This document shows positions 16,989 to 26,174 of a DNA stretch of 64,000 nucleotides, piece by piece. Every line of letters starts with the position of its first letter. Position 1 is the first letter of the stretch. The notes beneath the pieces were generated by a model that did no database searches, was not told the origin of the DNA, and saw nothing but the letters and a program-made list of their open reading frames with translations. The DNA is from Chitinophaga sp. GbtcB8. GTDB lineage: Bacteria > Bacteroidota > Bacteroidia > Chitinophagales > Chitinophagaceae. The DNA is taken from assembly GCF_019091455.1 (NCBI RefSeq), contig NZ_JAGXJN010000007.1, forward strand, positions 124,001 to 188,000, read 5' to 3'. The position numbers and the translations under genes were made by a program.

Positions 16989-18497
16989 ATGATGTATATG
17001 CAAACAAAGAAGAACATACAATACCTGCTGGGTGGTTTACTACTGCTGCTGCTTGTGCATACATCCTGCAACAAGCTCACAGAAAGCCCCTACTCTTCCA
17101 TTTTCACGGACAATTTCTATAAAACTGCATCAGATGCAGAAGCGGCGCTAACAGCTGTTTACGGGCCTATGGTTAATGTATACTTTACCGCCGGCACCTT
17201 TGCATCTGACTTCAGCGCAGACCAGATCTATCCCCGCCCCGTAGTTGGCAGGGATACCTACACCTTATTCAGCTATGACCCTAACTACACTACGCAAAAA
17301 AGTTTTAGCAGGCAGAATGAATCACCGCAGCAAATATGGCAAGCCTGCTATCAGGGTATTGAAAAAGCAAACTGGGTTTTGCTGCGCGTACCGGCAACCA
17401 ATATGGATACTGTCAGAAGAAGTGTTATTCTTGGAGAAGCGTATTATATGCGGGCCTTTTATTTTTGGATCCTTACCAAGAACTTCCGGGATATAGTGGT
17501 TAAAACTACTCCCAGCACCAGCATTGATACCGCCATCATTGGCAAAACCCTGCAGCCGGATGTTTTTAAACAGATCTTCCAGGACCTGGACCAGGCCATT
17601 GGCAAACTGCCTTCTTATTCGGCTAATATCCAGAAAGGCCGGCCTTCAAAAGAAGTAGCCATGGCGCTGTATGCAAAAACAGCATTGTATGCACAGGACT
17701 GGGCAACGGCGCTGGACAAAGCAAAACAGGTGCTAAGCTCCGGCAAATACAGCCTGATGCCGGATGTGCTGGATGTGTTTAATGTGGCTAAAGAAGATGC
17801 AGCAAGGCAGGAAAACATGTGGGCTTTTGAATGTGAAAGCACTTCGCCGGGCTTTTCTACACAGATCATTAGCTTATATGGCCCTAAGAACAGCGACGGG
17901 CCGAAATATGCAGCCACCTCTTTTGGCTCTGCATTTGCCTACCAGTCGTTCTTTAATTCATTTAACCCGGCAGACCGCAGGCGGATGCTGCTGGACACAT
18001 TTTACATCAACAAGCTGGGGCAGATAGTGGCCCAGAAAGATATTACGCCTATTACGAAGCAGGGCGTGCTGGTAAAAAAATATATGGACCCTAATTCTGT
18101 TGGCGGAAGCGGAGCCATTAACATCCCCATCCTTCGCCTGGCAGATGTTTACCTGATTGCCGCAGAAGCTTCTGCACAGCAAAACGGCCCTTCAGCTGAA
18201 GCATATGACTATATTAATACAGTAAGGAACAGGGCAGGCCTTTCCGGCTTAACCGCCGGACTTGCAAAAGGCCCATTTGTTGATTCCGTATTACAGGAAC
18301 GCAGCTGGGAATTTTTTGCAGAAGGCGGCCGCTGGTATGACCTTACCAGGACCAATACCTTTTTACAGGTAATTCCGAAAGCGGTGAATGATGTATTTCC
18401 TACCCGTGCGCCACAGCCAAAGAACCGCTACTTCCCTATTCCGCTGGATGAGATCAATGCTAACACGAAGCTGGAACAAAACCCTGAATGGAAATGA
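16989..18497 (+). CDS. SusD/RagB-family glycan-binding lipoprotein
   Basis: The 502-residue lipoprotein has a signal with lipobox-like LVHTSCNKL, placing the lipidated Cys near residue 27. The protein has the helical TPR-rich SusD body, with the family-typical motifs SDAEAALTAVY, YYMRAFYFWIL, LRLADVYLIAAEA, INTVRNRAGL and a C-terminal RYFPIPLDEINANTKLEQN. It caps the SusC-like transporter and captures oligosaccharide at the cell surface. The gene starts 3 bases after susC-like and overlaps the esterase gene downstream, so they are co-transcribed. ATG codons at 16989, 16992 and 16998 are all possible starts. Confidence 0.95.
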   Translation: MMYMQTKKNIQYLLGGLLLLLLVHTSCNKLTESPYSSIFTDNFYKTASDAEAALTAVYGPMVNVYFTAGTFASDFSADQIYPRPVVGRDTYTLFSYDPNYTTQKSFSRQNESPQQIWQACYQGIEKANWVLLRVPATNMDTVRRSVILGEAYYMRAFYFWILTKNFRDIVVKTTPSTSIDTAIIGKTLQPDVFKQIFQDLDQAIGKLPSYSANIQKGRPSKEVAMALYAKTALYAQDWATALDKAKQVLSSGKYSLMPDVLDVFNVAKEDAARQENMWAFECESTSPGFSTQIISLYGPKNSDGPKYAATSFGSAFAYQSFFNSFNPADRRRMLLDTFYINKLGQIVAQKDITPITKQGVLVKKYMDPNSVGGSGAINIPILRLADVYLIAAEASAQQNGPSAEAYDYINTVRNRAGLSGLTAGLAKGPFVDSVLQERSWEFFAEGGRWYDLTRTNTFLQVIPKAVNDVFPTRAPQPKNRYFPIPLDEINANTKLEQNPEWK

Positions 18498-19309
18498 GGT
18501 GGATGTTATTGCTTACTTGCCTGCTTACTTTACAAAATACAATGGCGCAACATAAAACGCTGTTCCTGGCAGCCGGCCAAAGTAATGCCGTTGGCATGGG
18601 CGACAGTACTGCCGCTGTACATTGTATTGTGGGAACCGCCCTTGAATACAGATATTCAGGGGATACGCTGGTTCCTTTAAAAGACCCTGTTGGCTATTCT
18701 GAGCTGCAGTTTCAAAAGGCAAACAGCGGCAGCGCATGGCCGGCTTTTGCAAAAGCGTACCATGACCTTACGGGGAGCCAGGTAGTGATTGCAGCAGCAG
18801 CAAGAGGCGGCAGCTCCTGCCACTATAAAGCGGAATTAAGCAACTACGGCACCTGGGATAACAGGGGCAGGCTGCCTTTGTTTGACAGCGCTGTGATAAA
18901 GGCCAGGGCTGCTGCCCGCAAAACGGGCTTACGGGTTGCCGGCATTTTATGGAGCCAGGGAGAACGGGATGCCAATGCAGTGAATGCGCAACAGCTCACT
19001 GCAGAAGAATATGAACAGCAGCTAACATTGCTGATCGATCAATTCAGGGCAGCGCTGGGCAGCGAGGTGAATTTTTATATTATACAAACCGGCTATTACC
19101 TGAACCATGCCACCCAGGGTTTTGATGCCATCCGCAAAGCACAGGAAAATGTTGCCGGGAAAATGAAACATGTTTTCATTGTGTACCGGGAAACAGGCAG
19201 CTTTAAGGAAAAGGGATGGATGAAAGATGAGATACACTATAACCAAACTGCATTGAACGATATTGGATCAGCCGTTGCAAAACAGGTTGTACTTAAAGAA
19301 AAAAAGTAA
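18488..19309 (+). CDS. SASA-family carbohydrate acetylesterase
   Basis: The 273-residue secreted esterase has a signal peptide (about 1-20, ending MAQH). The SGNH-type nucleophile motif is LAAGQSNAVGMGDS, the conserved GGSS element follows near residue 100, and ILWSQGERDAN matches the family's WxQGExD block. DEIHYN near the C-terminus carries the catalytic Asp/His pair. Members of the SASA group (sialate O-acetylesterase-like, CE6-like) remove acetyl groups from sugars. It overlaps the SusD-like gene; an ATG at 18494 would give an ATGA overlap. Within this operon it probably deacetylates the glycan before or after GH2 cleavage. Specific substrate not known. Confidence 0.85.
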   Translation: MEMRWMLLLTCLLTLQNTMAQHKTLFLAAGQSNAVGMGDSTAAVHCIVGTALEYRYSGDTLVPLKDPVGYSELQFQKANSGSAWPAFAKAYHDLTGSQVVIAAAARGGSSCHYKAELSNYGTWDNRGRLPLFDSAVIKARAAARKTGLRVAGILWSQGERDANAVNAQQLTAEEYEQQLTLLIDQFRAALGSEVNFYIIQTGYYLNHATQGFDAIRKAQENVAGKMKHVFIVYRETGSFKEKGWMKDEIHYNQTALNDIGSAVAKQVVLKEKK

Positions 19310-19311
19310 AC

Positions 19312-21297
19312 ATGAAGAGAACATTATTCTGTTTGTTATTCAACATTCCACTCTTAGTCTTTGGACAGCGCCACACTGATAACAGCTTAAACAGTGAATG
19401 GACGTTTGCCACAGACCCGGTAAAGGTAGGAGAACAAGAACACTGGAACGACACATCATTTGCAAGCGGCAATTTTGATAAAGTAAAAGTGCCGCATTGT
19501 TTTTCCACAGATGCCCGGTACTTTTTTTATACCGGCACAGCATGGTACTTCAAACAATTTGAGGCTGCTACGCCCGGCGATGATCATGTGTTCCTGAAAT
19601 TTGATGCTGTTTTCTATAAATCAAAAATTTGGCTGAACGGCGTATTAGTAGGCACCCACGAAGGCGGCTACACGCCGTTTGAATTTGACGTTACCGCCTT
19701 GCTTAAAAGCAAAAATACGTTGGCGCTGGAAGTGGATAATTCCTGGGATACCACTACCATACCCGGCGCTAAAACCAAGGTTCCTTATTCAGGCGCCAAT
19801 CAGCGCCAGGTATACCCATGGATCAATTATGGAGGTATTACCCGGCAGGTACATCTTATTACCCGGCCCGCAGCATATATCAGCAACAGTAAGATCATTG
19901 CCATGCCTGATCTGAAAAAGGGAGATGCAAGTATCAGCATAAAAGCATTTATCCGGAACAGTGGCACAACAGCTATTACATCCACTGTTAACACAGGTAT
20001 TTACCGCAATGGCGTAAAGAGCAGCATCCGTTTTAAGCCCCAACCCGTGAAGGTAGAACCGGGCGGTGTTGTGCCTGTGGAGCTGACCGCTACCATGCCT
20101 GCATCTGAAGTAAGCTTATGGCACCCGGATGCGCCTGCATTGTATAGCGCAGCCATTACCTGCGGCAGGGATACTATTGAAACCACCTTTGGCATCCGGA
20201 AAGTTGAAGTAAGCGGCACCCGGCTTTTGCTGAACGGGGAACCCATAAAAATGGGCGGCTGCAACCGGCCGCTGGACTATCCCGGTTATGGTTCCATGGA
20301 CCCGGAGGAAGTATTGGAAAAAGACCTTACGCTGATCAAAAGCGGTGGCATGGAGCTTTCCCGCATTAACCATTACCCGGTAGCGGAAGGCCTGCTTGAC
20401 TGGGCGGATAAACACGGCCTGCTGATCATTGAGGAAGCGGGCAACTGGCAAATGACCGGCAAACAAATGAGTGATAGCGGGATGCGTGATAAATTCCGCT
20501 CACAGATGCGGGAAATGATGGAGCGCGACTGGAACCACCCCTGCGTGATCGCTTACAGTGTGGGCAACGAATTTCAGTCGCAAACAGAAGAAGGCAAAGC
20601 CTGGGTACGTGATATGAGCAGCTATGTAAGATCGCTGGACAACTCACGCCTGATCACCTTTGCCAGCATGATCCTATCGCATAACAGCATCAAAAAACCG
20701 GAAGATGAAGCTTCCCGGTACGTTGACTTTGTAAGCGCCAATATTTACGGGAATCACCTAAAGACCCTGCAGCATATTCATGAGCTGTATCCTTCAAAAC
20801 CTGTTTATGTAAGTGAATTTGGCATCAGAACAGATGCAGTTAAGTCTGAAGAAGAGCGGATAGCCTATCTTAAAAAAGCTATGCAGGATTTCAGGCAATG
20901 CGATTTCGTGGTAGGCGCTTCTGTGTGGACCTTCAATGATTATTTCAGCCGCTTCCCCGGCACCAATGCAAACGGCTACCGGCCCTGGGGCCTGGTAGAA
21001 CCTGACCGGAGCCCAAGGGGCATGTACATCGCATGGCAGGAGGAATTTGCACCTGCCACCATTGAGCTGGTGAATAAAACTGCGGGCCATGCAAGCATCC
21101 GCATTACTGCAAGAAAAGATTTTCCGTCGTATACCCTGAAGGGTTACCAGTTAAAATACAACGGCGCCTATATGCCTGTAAAAACATTACACCCCGGTGA
21201 AAGCGTGCTGCTGGATATTGCCCTGGCCGGGGGCGCAGCGGATATTGCGCTGATAAAACCAGGCGGTTTTACCATCATCCAAAAAACCCTTAAATAG
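19312..21297 (+). CDS. Glycoside hydrolase family 2 enzyme
   Basis: The 661-residue secreted enzyme has a signal peptide at residues 1-18 and the three-part GH2 fold: jelly-roll sugar-binding domain (about 25-190, with KIWLNGVLVGTHEGGYTPFEFD), immunoglobulin-like domain (about 190-300) and TIM barrel (about 300-600). The acid/base is Glu420 in SVGNE, and the nucleophile is Glu502 in VYVSEFG. These features fit beta-galactosidase, beta-glucuronidase or related exo-glycosidases; the residues that separate the activities were not resolved. Two bases separate it from the esterase gene. It would trim terminal beta-linked sugars from the imported oligosaccharide. Confidence 0.9.
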   Translation: MKRTLFCLLFNIPLLVFGQRHTDNSLNSEWTFATDPVKVGEQEHWNDTSFASGNFDKVKVPHCFSTDARYFFYTGTAWYFKQFEAATPGDDHVFLKFDAVFYKSKIWLNGVLVGTHEGGYTPFEFDVTALLKSKNTLALEVDNSWDTTTIPGAKTKVPYSGANQRQVYPWINYGGITRQVHLITRPAAYISNSKIIAMPDLKKGDASISIKAFIRNSGTTAITSTVNTGIYRNGVKSSIRFKPQPVKVEPGGVVPVELTATMPASEVSLWHPDAPALYSAAITCGRDTIETTFGIRKVEVSGTRLLLNGEPIKMGGCNRPLDYPGYGSMDPEEVLEKDLTLIKSGGMELSRINHYPVAEGLLDWADKHGLLIIEEAGNWQMTGKQMSDSGMRDKFRSQMREMMERDWNHPCVIAYSVGNEFQSQTEEGKAWVRDMSSYVRSLDNSRLITFASMILSHNSIKKPEDEASRYVDFVSANIYGNHLKTLQHIHELYPSKPVYVSEFGIRTDAVKSEEERIAYLKKAMQDFRQCDFVVGASVWTFNDYFSRFPGTNANGYRPWGLVEPDRSPRGMYIAWQEEFAPATIELVNKTAGHASIRITARKDFPSYTLKGYQLKYNGAYMPVKTLHPGESVLLDIALAGGAADIALIKPGGFTIIQKTLK

Positions 21298-21299
21298 CC

Positions 21300-23591
21300 A
21301 TGATAAGATCAGAAAGCATAGAAAAACGTTCGTTCCCGCTGGTAAAACTGGAGGCTGACCTGGTTGTAACAGGCGGCGGGCTCTCAGGCATCTGCTGTGC
21401 GGTCACTGCTGCCAGGCATGGCCTGAAAGTAGTGCTGGTGCAGGACCGGAGCGTGCTGGGAGGCAATGCAAGCAGCGAGATACGTTTATGGATACTGGGC
21501 GCTACTTCCCACATGGGCAATAACAACCGCTGGGCAAGAGAAGGCGGCCTTGTAGATGAGATACTGGTAGAGAACATGTACCGGAACCCGGAAGGCAACC
21601 CGGTGATACTGGATACGATATTGCTTGACAAGGTAGTAGGCGAGCCTAATATCACCTTATTGCTGAACACCACTGTTTACCATGCAGAGAAGCAGGACAG
21701 CACCACCATTGCATCTTTAAAAGCATACTGCAGCCAGAACCAGACCGAATACGAATTAAAGGCGCCGCTGTTCTGTGACGCCTCCGGCGATGGTGTGGTA
21801 GGCTTTCTTTCTGGTGCAGCATTCAGGATGGGCGCAGAAAGCATGGAAGAATTCAACGAGCTGTTTGCGCCCACAGAAACCTATGGCGAGCTGCTGGGCC
21901 ATTCCCTTTACTTTTACTCAAAAGATACGGGCAGGCCTGTACGTTTTACGCCTCCCTCCTTTGCGCTCACGGATATTACACAGATACCGAAGTTCCGCAG
22001 CTTTAACTCCCAGGAATACGGCTGTAAGCTTTGGTGGATAGAATACGGCGGCCGTATGGATACCGTACATGATACAGAGAAAATAAAATGGGAGCTGTGG
22101 AAAATAGTATATGGCGTATGGAACTATATTAAGAACTCCGGTAATTTTCCTGAAGCAGAAACCCTGACCCTTGAATGGGTAGGCATGATACCCGGCAAAA
22201 GGGAAAGCCGCCGGTTTGAAGGCGACTATATGTTAAAGCAGCAGGATGTTGTTGAACAACGCCTGCATGATGATGCCGTAGCCTTTGGCGGCTGGAGCCT
22301 TGACCTGCACCCTTCAGATGGTATTTATGCCTCCGGGCCGGGCTGCACCCAGTGGCACAGCAAGGGCATTTATCAAATACCTTTCCGCAGCCTGTATTCC
22401 AGGAACGTCAATAATCTTTTACTGGCAGGGCGTATTATCAGCGCATCGCATGTGGCATTTGGATCATGCCGCGTAATGGCTACCAGCGCCTATGTTTCGC
22501 AGGCATCGGCCATGGCTGCGGTACTTTGTAAAACATTGGGCTGTAACCCCGCAGCGCTTAATAATAACGGCAATATAGCTACGCTGCAGCAATTGCTGCT
22601 GCGCAGCGGGCAACATATTCCCGGTGTAGCGGCAAAAGATAACGATGATCTTGTACAGCAGGCAGCTATTACTGCCAGCAGTGAGCTGCTGCTTTCCGGG
22701 CTGGAAGAAGACAGCGTACCACAGCCGCTTGATATTGCAGTGGCGCAAATGGTACCCCTAAATGCAGGAAAGCTACCCGCCATTCAGCTGCATGCGTACA
22801 GCGAAACGCCCACTACGCTGCGTGCTGAAATAAGAACCAGCTCACGTACCGGCAGCTATACGCCGGATACTACTATTGCCACCTTTGAGTTTGCCATTGA
22901 ACCCGGCAAAAATTGCGTGCAGCTGGCATCCGATGCTGCTATTGAGCAAATGCAATATGTATTTATTGTGCTGCATAAGAACCCACTGGTAAAGATCAGC
23001 CGCTCAGATAAAAGGATCACGGGTATCCTGTCTGTTTTCAGCACTACTAACCCGGCTGTATCCAACTATGGCAAACAGGAGGCCCCTGAAGGCATTGGCA
23101 TAGACAGCTTTGAGTTCTGGTGCCCCCAGCGCAGGCCGGCAGGACAAAACATTGCCCTGCAGTTTGACACGCCTTTAAAGGCATTTGCAGCCGCTAATAT
23201 CAGCAACGGCTTTGCAAGGCCTACCACGCAGCCCAATGCATGGGTAGCTGATCTGAACGATGCTGCCCCTACCCTTACGCTGCAGTGGACCGCGCCAAAG
23301 CGCATTAAAAAGCTTATTTTATCCTTTGATACTGATCTTGACCACCCGATGGAATCCGTGCTGATGTCGCACCCGGAAAATGTGATGCCGTTCTGCGTGC
23401 GTAATTATACCATCTTTGATGAGAATGGGAACAAGGTGTATGAAAAAAAGGAGAATTACCAGACCAGGAACGAGATTGAGCTTCCCAACGCGGTGGTTAC
23501 TTCCCGCCTTATCATCCAAACGGAACATCCATCTGCCGGCACACCGGCTGCTATTTTTGAAATACGCTGCTTTGACCAGGGCGTTAATTAA
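21300..23591 (+). CDS. FAD-dependent oxidoreductase (FAD_oxidored type)
   Basis: The 763-residue protein opens with a dinucleotide-binding motif VVTGGGLSGICCAVTAARHG and the second half VVLVQDRSVLGGNASSE, the pattern of the PF12831 FAD_oxidored family. A conserved catalytic-domain core runs to about residue 430 (MIPGKRESRRFEGDYM, GRIISASHVAFGSCRVM). A C-terminal beta-sandwich extension of about 300 residues follows. No signal peptide is visible. It starts 2 bases after the GH2 stop. Family members appear in glycan-utilisation loci, but the oxidised compound is generally unknown. Here it may oxidise a released sugar; that is inference. Confidence 0.82.
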   Translation: MIRSESIEKRSFPLVKLEADLVVTGGGLSGICCAVTAARHGLKVVLVQDRSVLGGNASSEIRLWILGATSHMGNNNRWAREGGLVDEILVENMYRNPEGNPVILDTILLDKVVGEPNITLLLNTTVYHAEKQDSTTIASLKAYCSQNQTEYELKAPLFCDASGDGVVGFLSGAAFRMGAESMEEFNELFAPTETYGELLGHSLYFYSKDTGRPVRFTPPSFALTDITQIPKFRSFNSQEYGCKLWWIEYGGRMDTVHDTEKIKWELWKIVYGVWNYIKNSGNFPEAETLTLEWVGMIPGKRESRRFEGDYMLKQQDVVEQRLHDDAVAFGGWSLDLHPSDGIYASGPGCTQWHSKGIYQIPFRSLYSRNVNNLLLAGRIISASHVAFGSCRVMATSAYVSQASAMAAVLCKTLGCNPAALNNNGNIATLQQLLLRSGQHIPGVAAKDNDDLVQQAAITASSELLLSGLEEDSVPQPLDIAVAQMVPLNAGKLPAIQLHAYSETPTTLRAEIRTSSRTGSYTPDTTIATFEFAIEPGKNCVQLASDAAIEQMQYVFIVLHKNPLVKISRSDKRITGILSVFSTTNPAVSNYGKQEAPEGIGIDSFEFWCPQRRPAGQNIALQFDTPLKAFAAANISNGFARPTTQPNAWVADLNDAAPTLTLQWTAPKRIKKLILSFDTDLDHPMESVLMSHPENVMPFCVRNYTIFDENGNKVYEKKENYQTRNEIELPNAVVTSRLIIQTEHPSAGTPAAIFEIRCFDQGVN

Positions 23592-23601
23592 TAAAGAGCT
23601 T

Positions 23602-26157
23602 ATGCGAAAGATCTGCCTGCTTATTGTAAGTATCCAAATACTTTTATCTGTAACCATACAAGCACAGAACCTGTCACTTGCCAATAAACAGCTGCGCATT
23701 CAGTGGCAGCAAACAAAAGAGGGATGGAAAATAAACGGCCTGCGTTTTTTTATTAACGGCCAATGGCAGCAGGTAGCGCACCCCTCCGGTGAATATACCT
23801 TGCTGTACACGGCTGAAAAACCTGCAGACAGCGATGGCGCCATCTTTAAGACCGTTAACGGAAAAGCCTGGCCTGATACGGCTTACAAATACCAGATCAA
23901 TGCCTGGAAACAGGCTTCCTCGCCAGTGGCTTTAAATACTGCCGGGCAGGCTTTTCATTTTTATCCTTCCGGCGCCAAACAGGTATCAGCCACCGAAATT
24001 GTTTTTACCTATACATCCGCCCTGGCAACTATTACAGCCACATGGCAGCTGGACCCGCAATTTGCCGGCGACATTACTGTAAAGATGGAAATGCAATGTA
24101 AAAAGGATGGTTATTATTCCCTTTCAAGCCCTTCTGCAATAACAGTTGACCGGCAGGATATGGCATGGGCGGTAATGCCCGGTTATTTCCAGGGTAAAGA
24201 GATGCAGCAAAATATGGTGCTCAGCTATGCATATGGCCAGGGCGTACCGGAGCTGCCGGTGCTTTACCGTGAGCGCTGCGCCAGCACTTTCTGCCCTATC
24301 ATCACCACAAAAGAAAATATATCCTTTGCCGTGATACCTAACCCGGGGCTTGGCAGGGATCCCTGGGAAAGCGACAAGAATACGCATCAGAAATGGCAGC
24401 TTGCGCTTTCACATAAGAATAGAAGATCACAGCTTTCACCCACTGTTTATTATCCCGTGCTGGGCGAGCCTGCATCACTGAAAAAACAGGGTGATAATAT
24501 CAGCTATGGATTCCGTTACAGCTTTAACAAAGGTGAATGGTATCATTTGCTGACCCATGCTGTGAATGATGTGTATGATTTTAAGCAGGCGCTTGCCTTA
24601 CGGAAAAATACCCAATCGCTTACCAGCAGGGTTGAACATATGCAGCATTACCTGCGCGACCGGCATACTTCCCTCTGGAATACAGAACAATATAAGGGGC
24701 TTACTATTGGCGGGCAATCTTACCTGGGCGGTGTGGTAGGCTCAAACCGTGATGCTATAAAAAATGCAGATTACGGGGCTATGTGGATGCTTGCCAACAC
24801 CAGCGATGATAAATATCTTAAAGACAGTGTGCTGCCTTTTGCCTTAAACTTTAAACTTGCACAACAGCAAACAGGCCCCGGCTTTTTCCAGGGCGCAGCT
24901 ACTGGGCAGTATTATCTTGCCAAAAGCAAAACATTTACGGAAGAATGGGGCGACTTTGTAGAACCGGTAAGCCTTACCTATTATGTAATGCTGGACATCG
25001 GCAATATACTGTTATTTGAACCGGGCAATGATACGCTGAAGCAAAGGCTGGCACTGGGCGCCGCGCTGTTAATGAACTGGCAAAAGCCCGATGGCAGCTG
25101 GGAAGTAGCGTATGACCGCCACACGCAGCAACCGCTTTTCACGGATATTAAAGACCTGCGGCCAACGTTCTACGGGCTTTTGGTTGCTTACCGGGTGCTG
25201 AAAGATGAAAAATATTTAAGCGCAGCTAAAAAAGGCGCTGACTGGTTTATTCAAAATGCGGTGAACAAAGGCCACTTCATAGGCGTGTGCGGGGATGCCC
25301 GTTATGCGCCGGATTTTGCAACCGCCCAATCTGCACAGGCATTACTGGACCTGTACGATCTTACAAAGGATAAAAAATACCAGGACGCCGCTATCAGCAC
25401 CGCCCGCATGTACCTGACCTCTATTTACACGCAGCCGGTACCATCTGAAAAGATGAAGCAGGTGAATGGCATAACACGCCAGGACTGGCAAATATCGCAG
25501 GCAGGCCTGAGCTTTGAGCACGGCGGCATTATTGGCTCTGCCAACGGTGCAGGCCCCATTATGCTTTGCAGTCATGCAGGTATGTTTGTACGTATGTTCC
25601 AGCTGACCGGCGACAGCCTTTTTATTGAGATGGCAAGAGCCGCCGCCATTGGAAGGGATGCATTTGTAGATGCTAAAACAAGCGTTGCATCCTATTACTG
25701 GAACGCTATGAATAAAGGTGCAGGCCCTTACCCGCACCATGCATGGTGGCAAATAGGATGGATCACGGATTACCTGCTGTCTGAAGCGCAGCTGCGCTCC
25801 GGCAACCAGGTTATTTTTCCCAGGGGTTTTGTTACACCCAAGGTTGGGCCGCATGAGTCGTATGGTTTTGCACCGGGCAGGATCTATGGAAATGAGGCCA
25901 GCCTGATTAACCACCAGGGCATTGTTGAATGCAGCAATCCAAATACAGAGTATATTCTTGCCCGTAGCAGCGATAAAAAAAATATGTTTGTAATACTGAT
26001 GAACGACATTGGTGAACCTTTGAACAGTCATGTGAAACTGAACATTGATAAGATCAACGCAATAACGGACCTGACAGCCAACAAACAGCTGCAGGCAGCT
26101 GGTGAGCTGGATGTAGCGCTGGAAGGCTACGGTATAAAAGTATTGATGATAAACTAA
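23602..26157 (+). CDS. Secreted (alpha/alpha) toroid protein, putative glycan-active enzyme
   Basis: The secreted protein of about 851 residues starts at the ATG at 23602, which gives a signal peptide (MRKICLLIVSIQILLSVTIQAQ) 10 bases after the previous stop; the open frame upstream is not supported. The N-terminal third is beta-rich. The middle and C-terminal part has repeated helix pairs typical of six-hairpin glycosidases and polysaccharide lyases (ALLMNWQKPDGSWEVAY, FYGLLVAYRVLKDEKYL, ALLDLYDLTKDKKYQDAA). A small beta domain ends the protein. Family not recognised, and catalytic residues cannot be named. Its place between the oxidoreductase and symporter genes marks it as part of the same pathway. 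Confidence 0.6.
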   Translation: MRKICLLIVSIQILLSVTIQAQNLSLANKQLRIQWQQTKEGWKINGLRFFINGQWQQVAHPSGEYTLLYTAEKPADSDGAIFKTVNGKAWPDTAYKYQINAWKQASSPVALNTAGQAFHFYPSGAKQVSATEIVFTYTSALATITATWQLDPQFAGDITVKMEMQCKKDGYYSLSSPSAITVDRQDMAWAVMPGYFQGKEMQQNMVLSYAYGQGVPELPVLYRERCASTFCPIITTKENISFAVIPNPGLGRDPWESDKNTHQKWQLALSHKNRRSQLSPTVYYPVLGEPASLKKQGDNISYGFRYSFNKGEWYHLLTHAVNDVYDFKQALALRKNTQSLTSRVEHMQHYLRDRHTSLWNTEQYKGLTIGGQSYLGGVVGSNRDAIKNADYGAMWMLANTSDDKYLKDSVLPFALNFKLAQQQTGPGFFQGAATGQYYLAKSKTFTEEWGDFVEPVSLTYYVMLDIGNILLFEPGNDTLKQRLALGAALLMNWQKPDGSWEVAYDRHTQQPLFTDIKDLRPTFYGLLVAYRVLKDEKYLSAAKKGADWFIQNAVNKGHFIGVCGDARYAPDFATAQSAQALLDLYDLTKDKKYQDAAISTARMYLTSIYTQPVPSEKMKQVNGITRQDWQISQAGLSFEHGGIIGSANGAGPIMLCSHAGMFVRMFQLTGDSLFIEMARAAAIGRDAFVDAKTSVASYYWNAMNKGAGPYPHHAWWQIGWITDYLLSEAQLRSGNQVIFPRGFVTPKVGPHESYGFAPGRIYGNEASLINHQGIVECSNPNTEYILARSSDKKNMFVILMNDIGEPLNSHVKLNIDKINAITDLTANKQLQAAGELDVALEGYGIKVLMIN

Positions 26158-26174
26158 CAACCTAAATCATTAGA

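Noticed and set aside
23416..23601. Upstream extension of the toroid-protein frame to 23416.
   Set aside because: It overlaps the oxidoreductase gene out of frame and lacks a signal peptide; the ATG at 23602 restores one.
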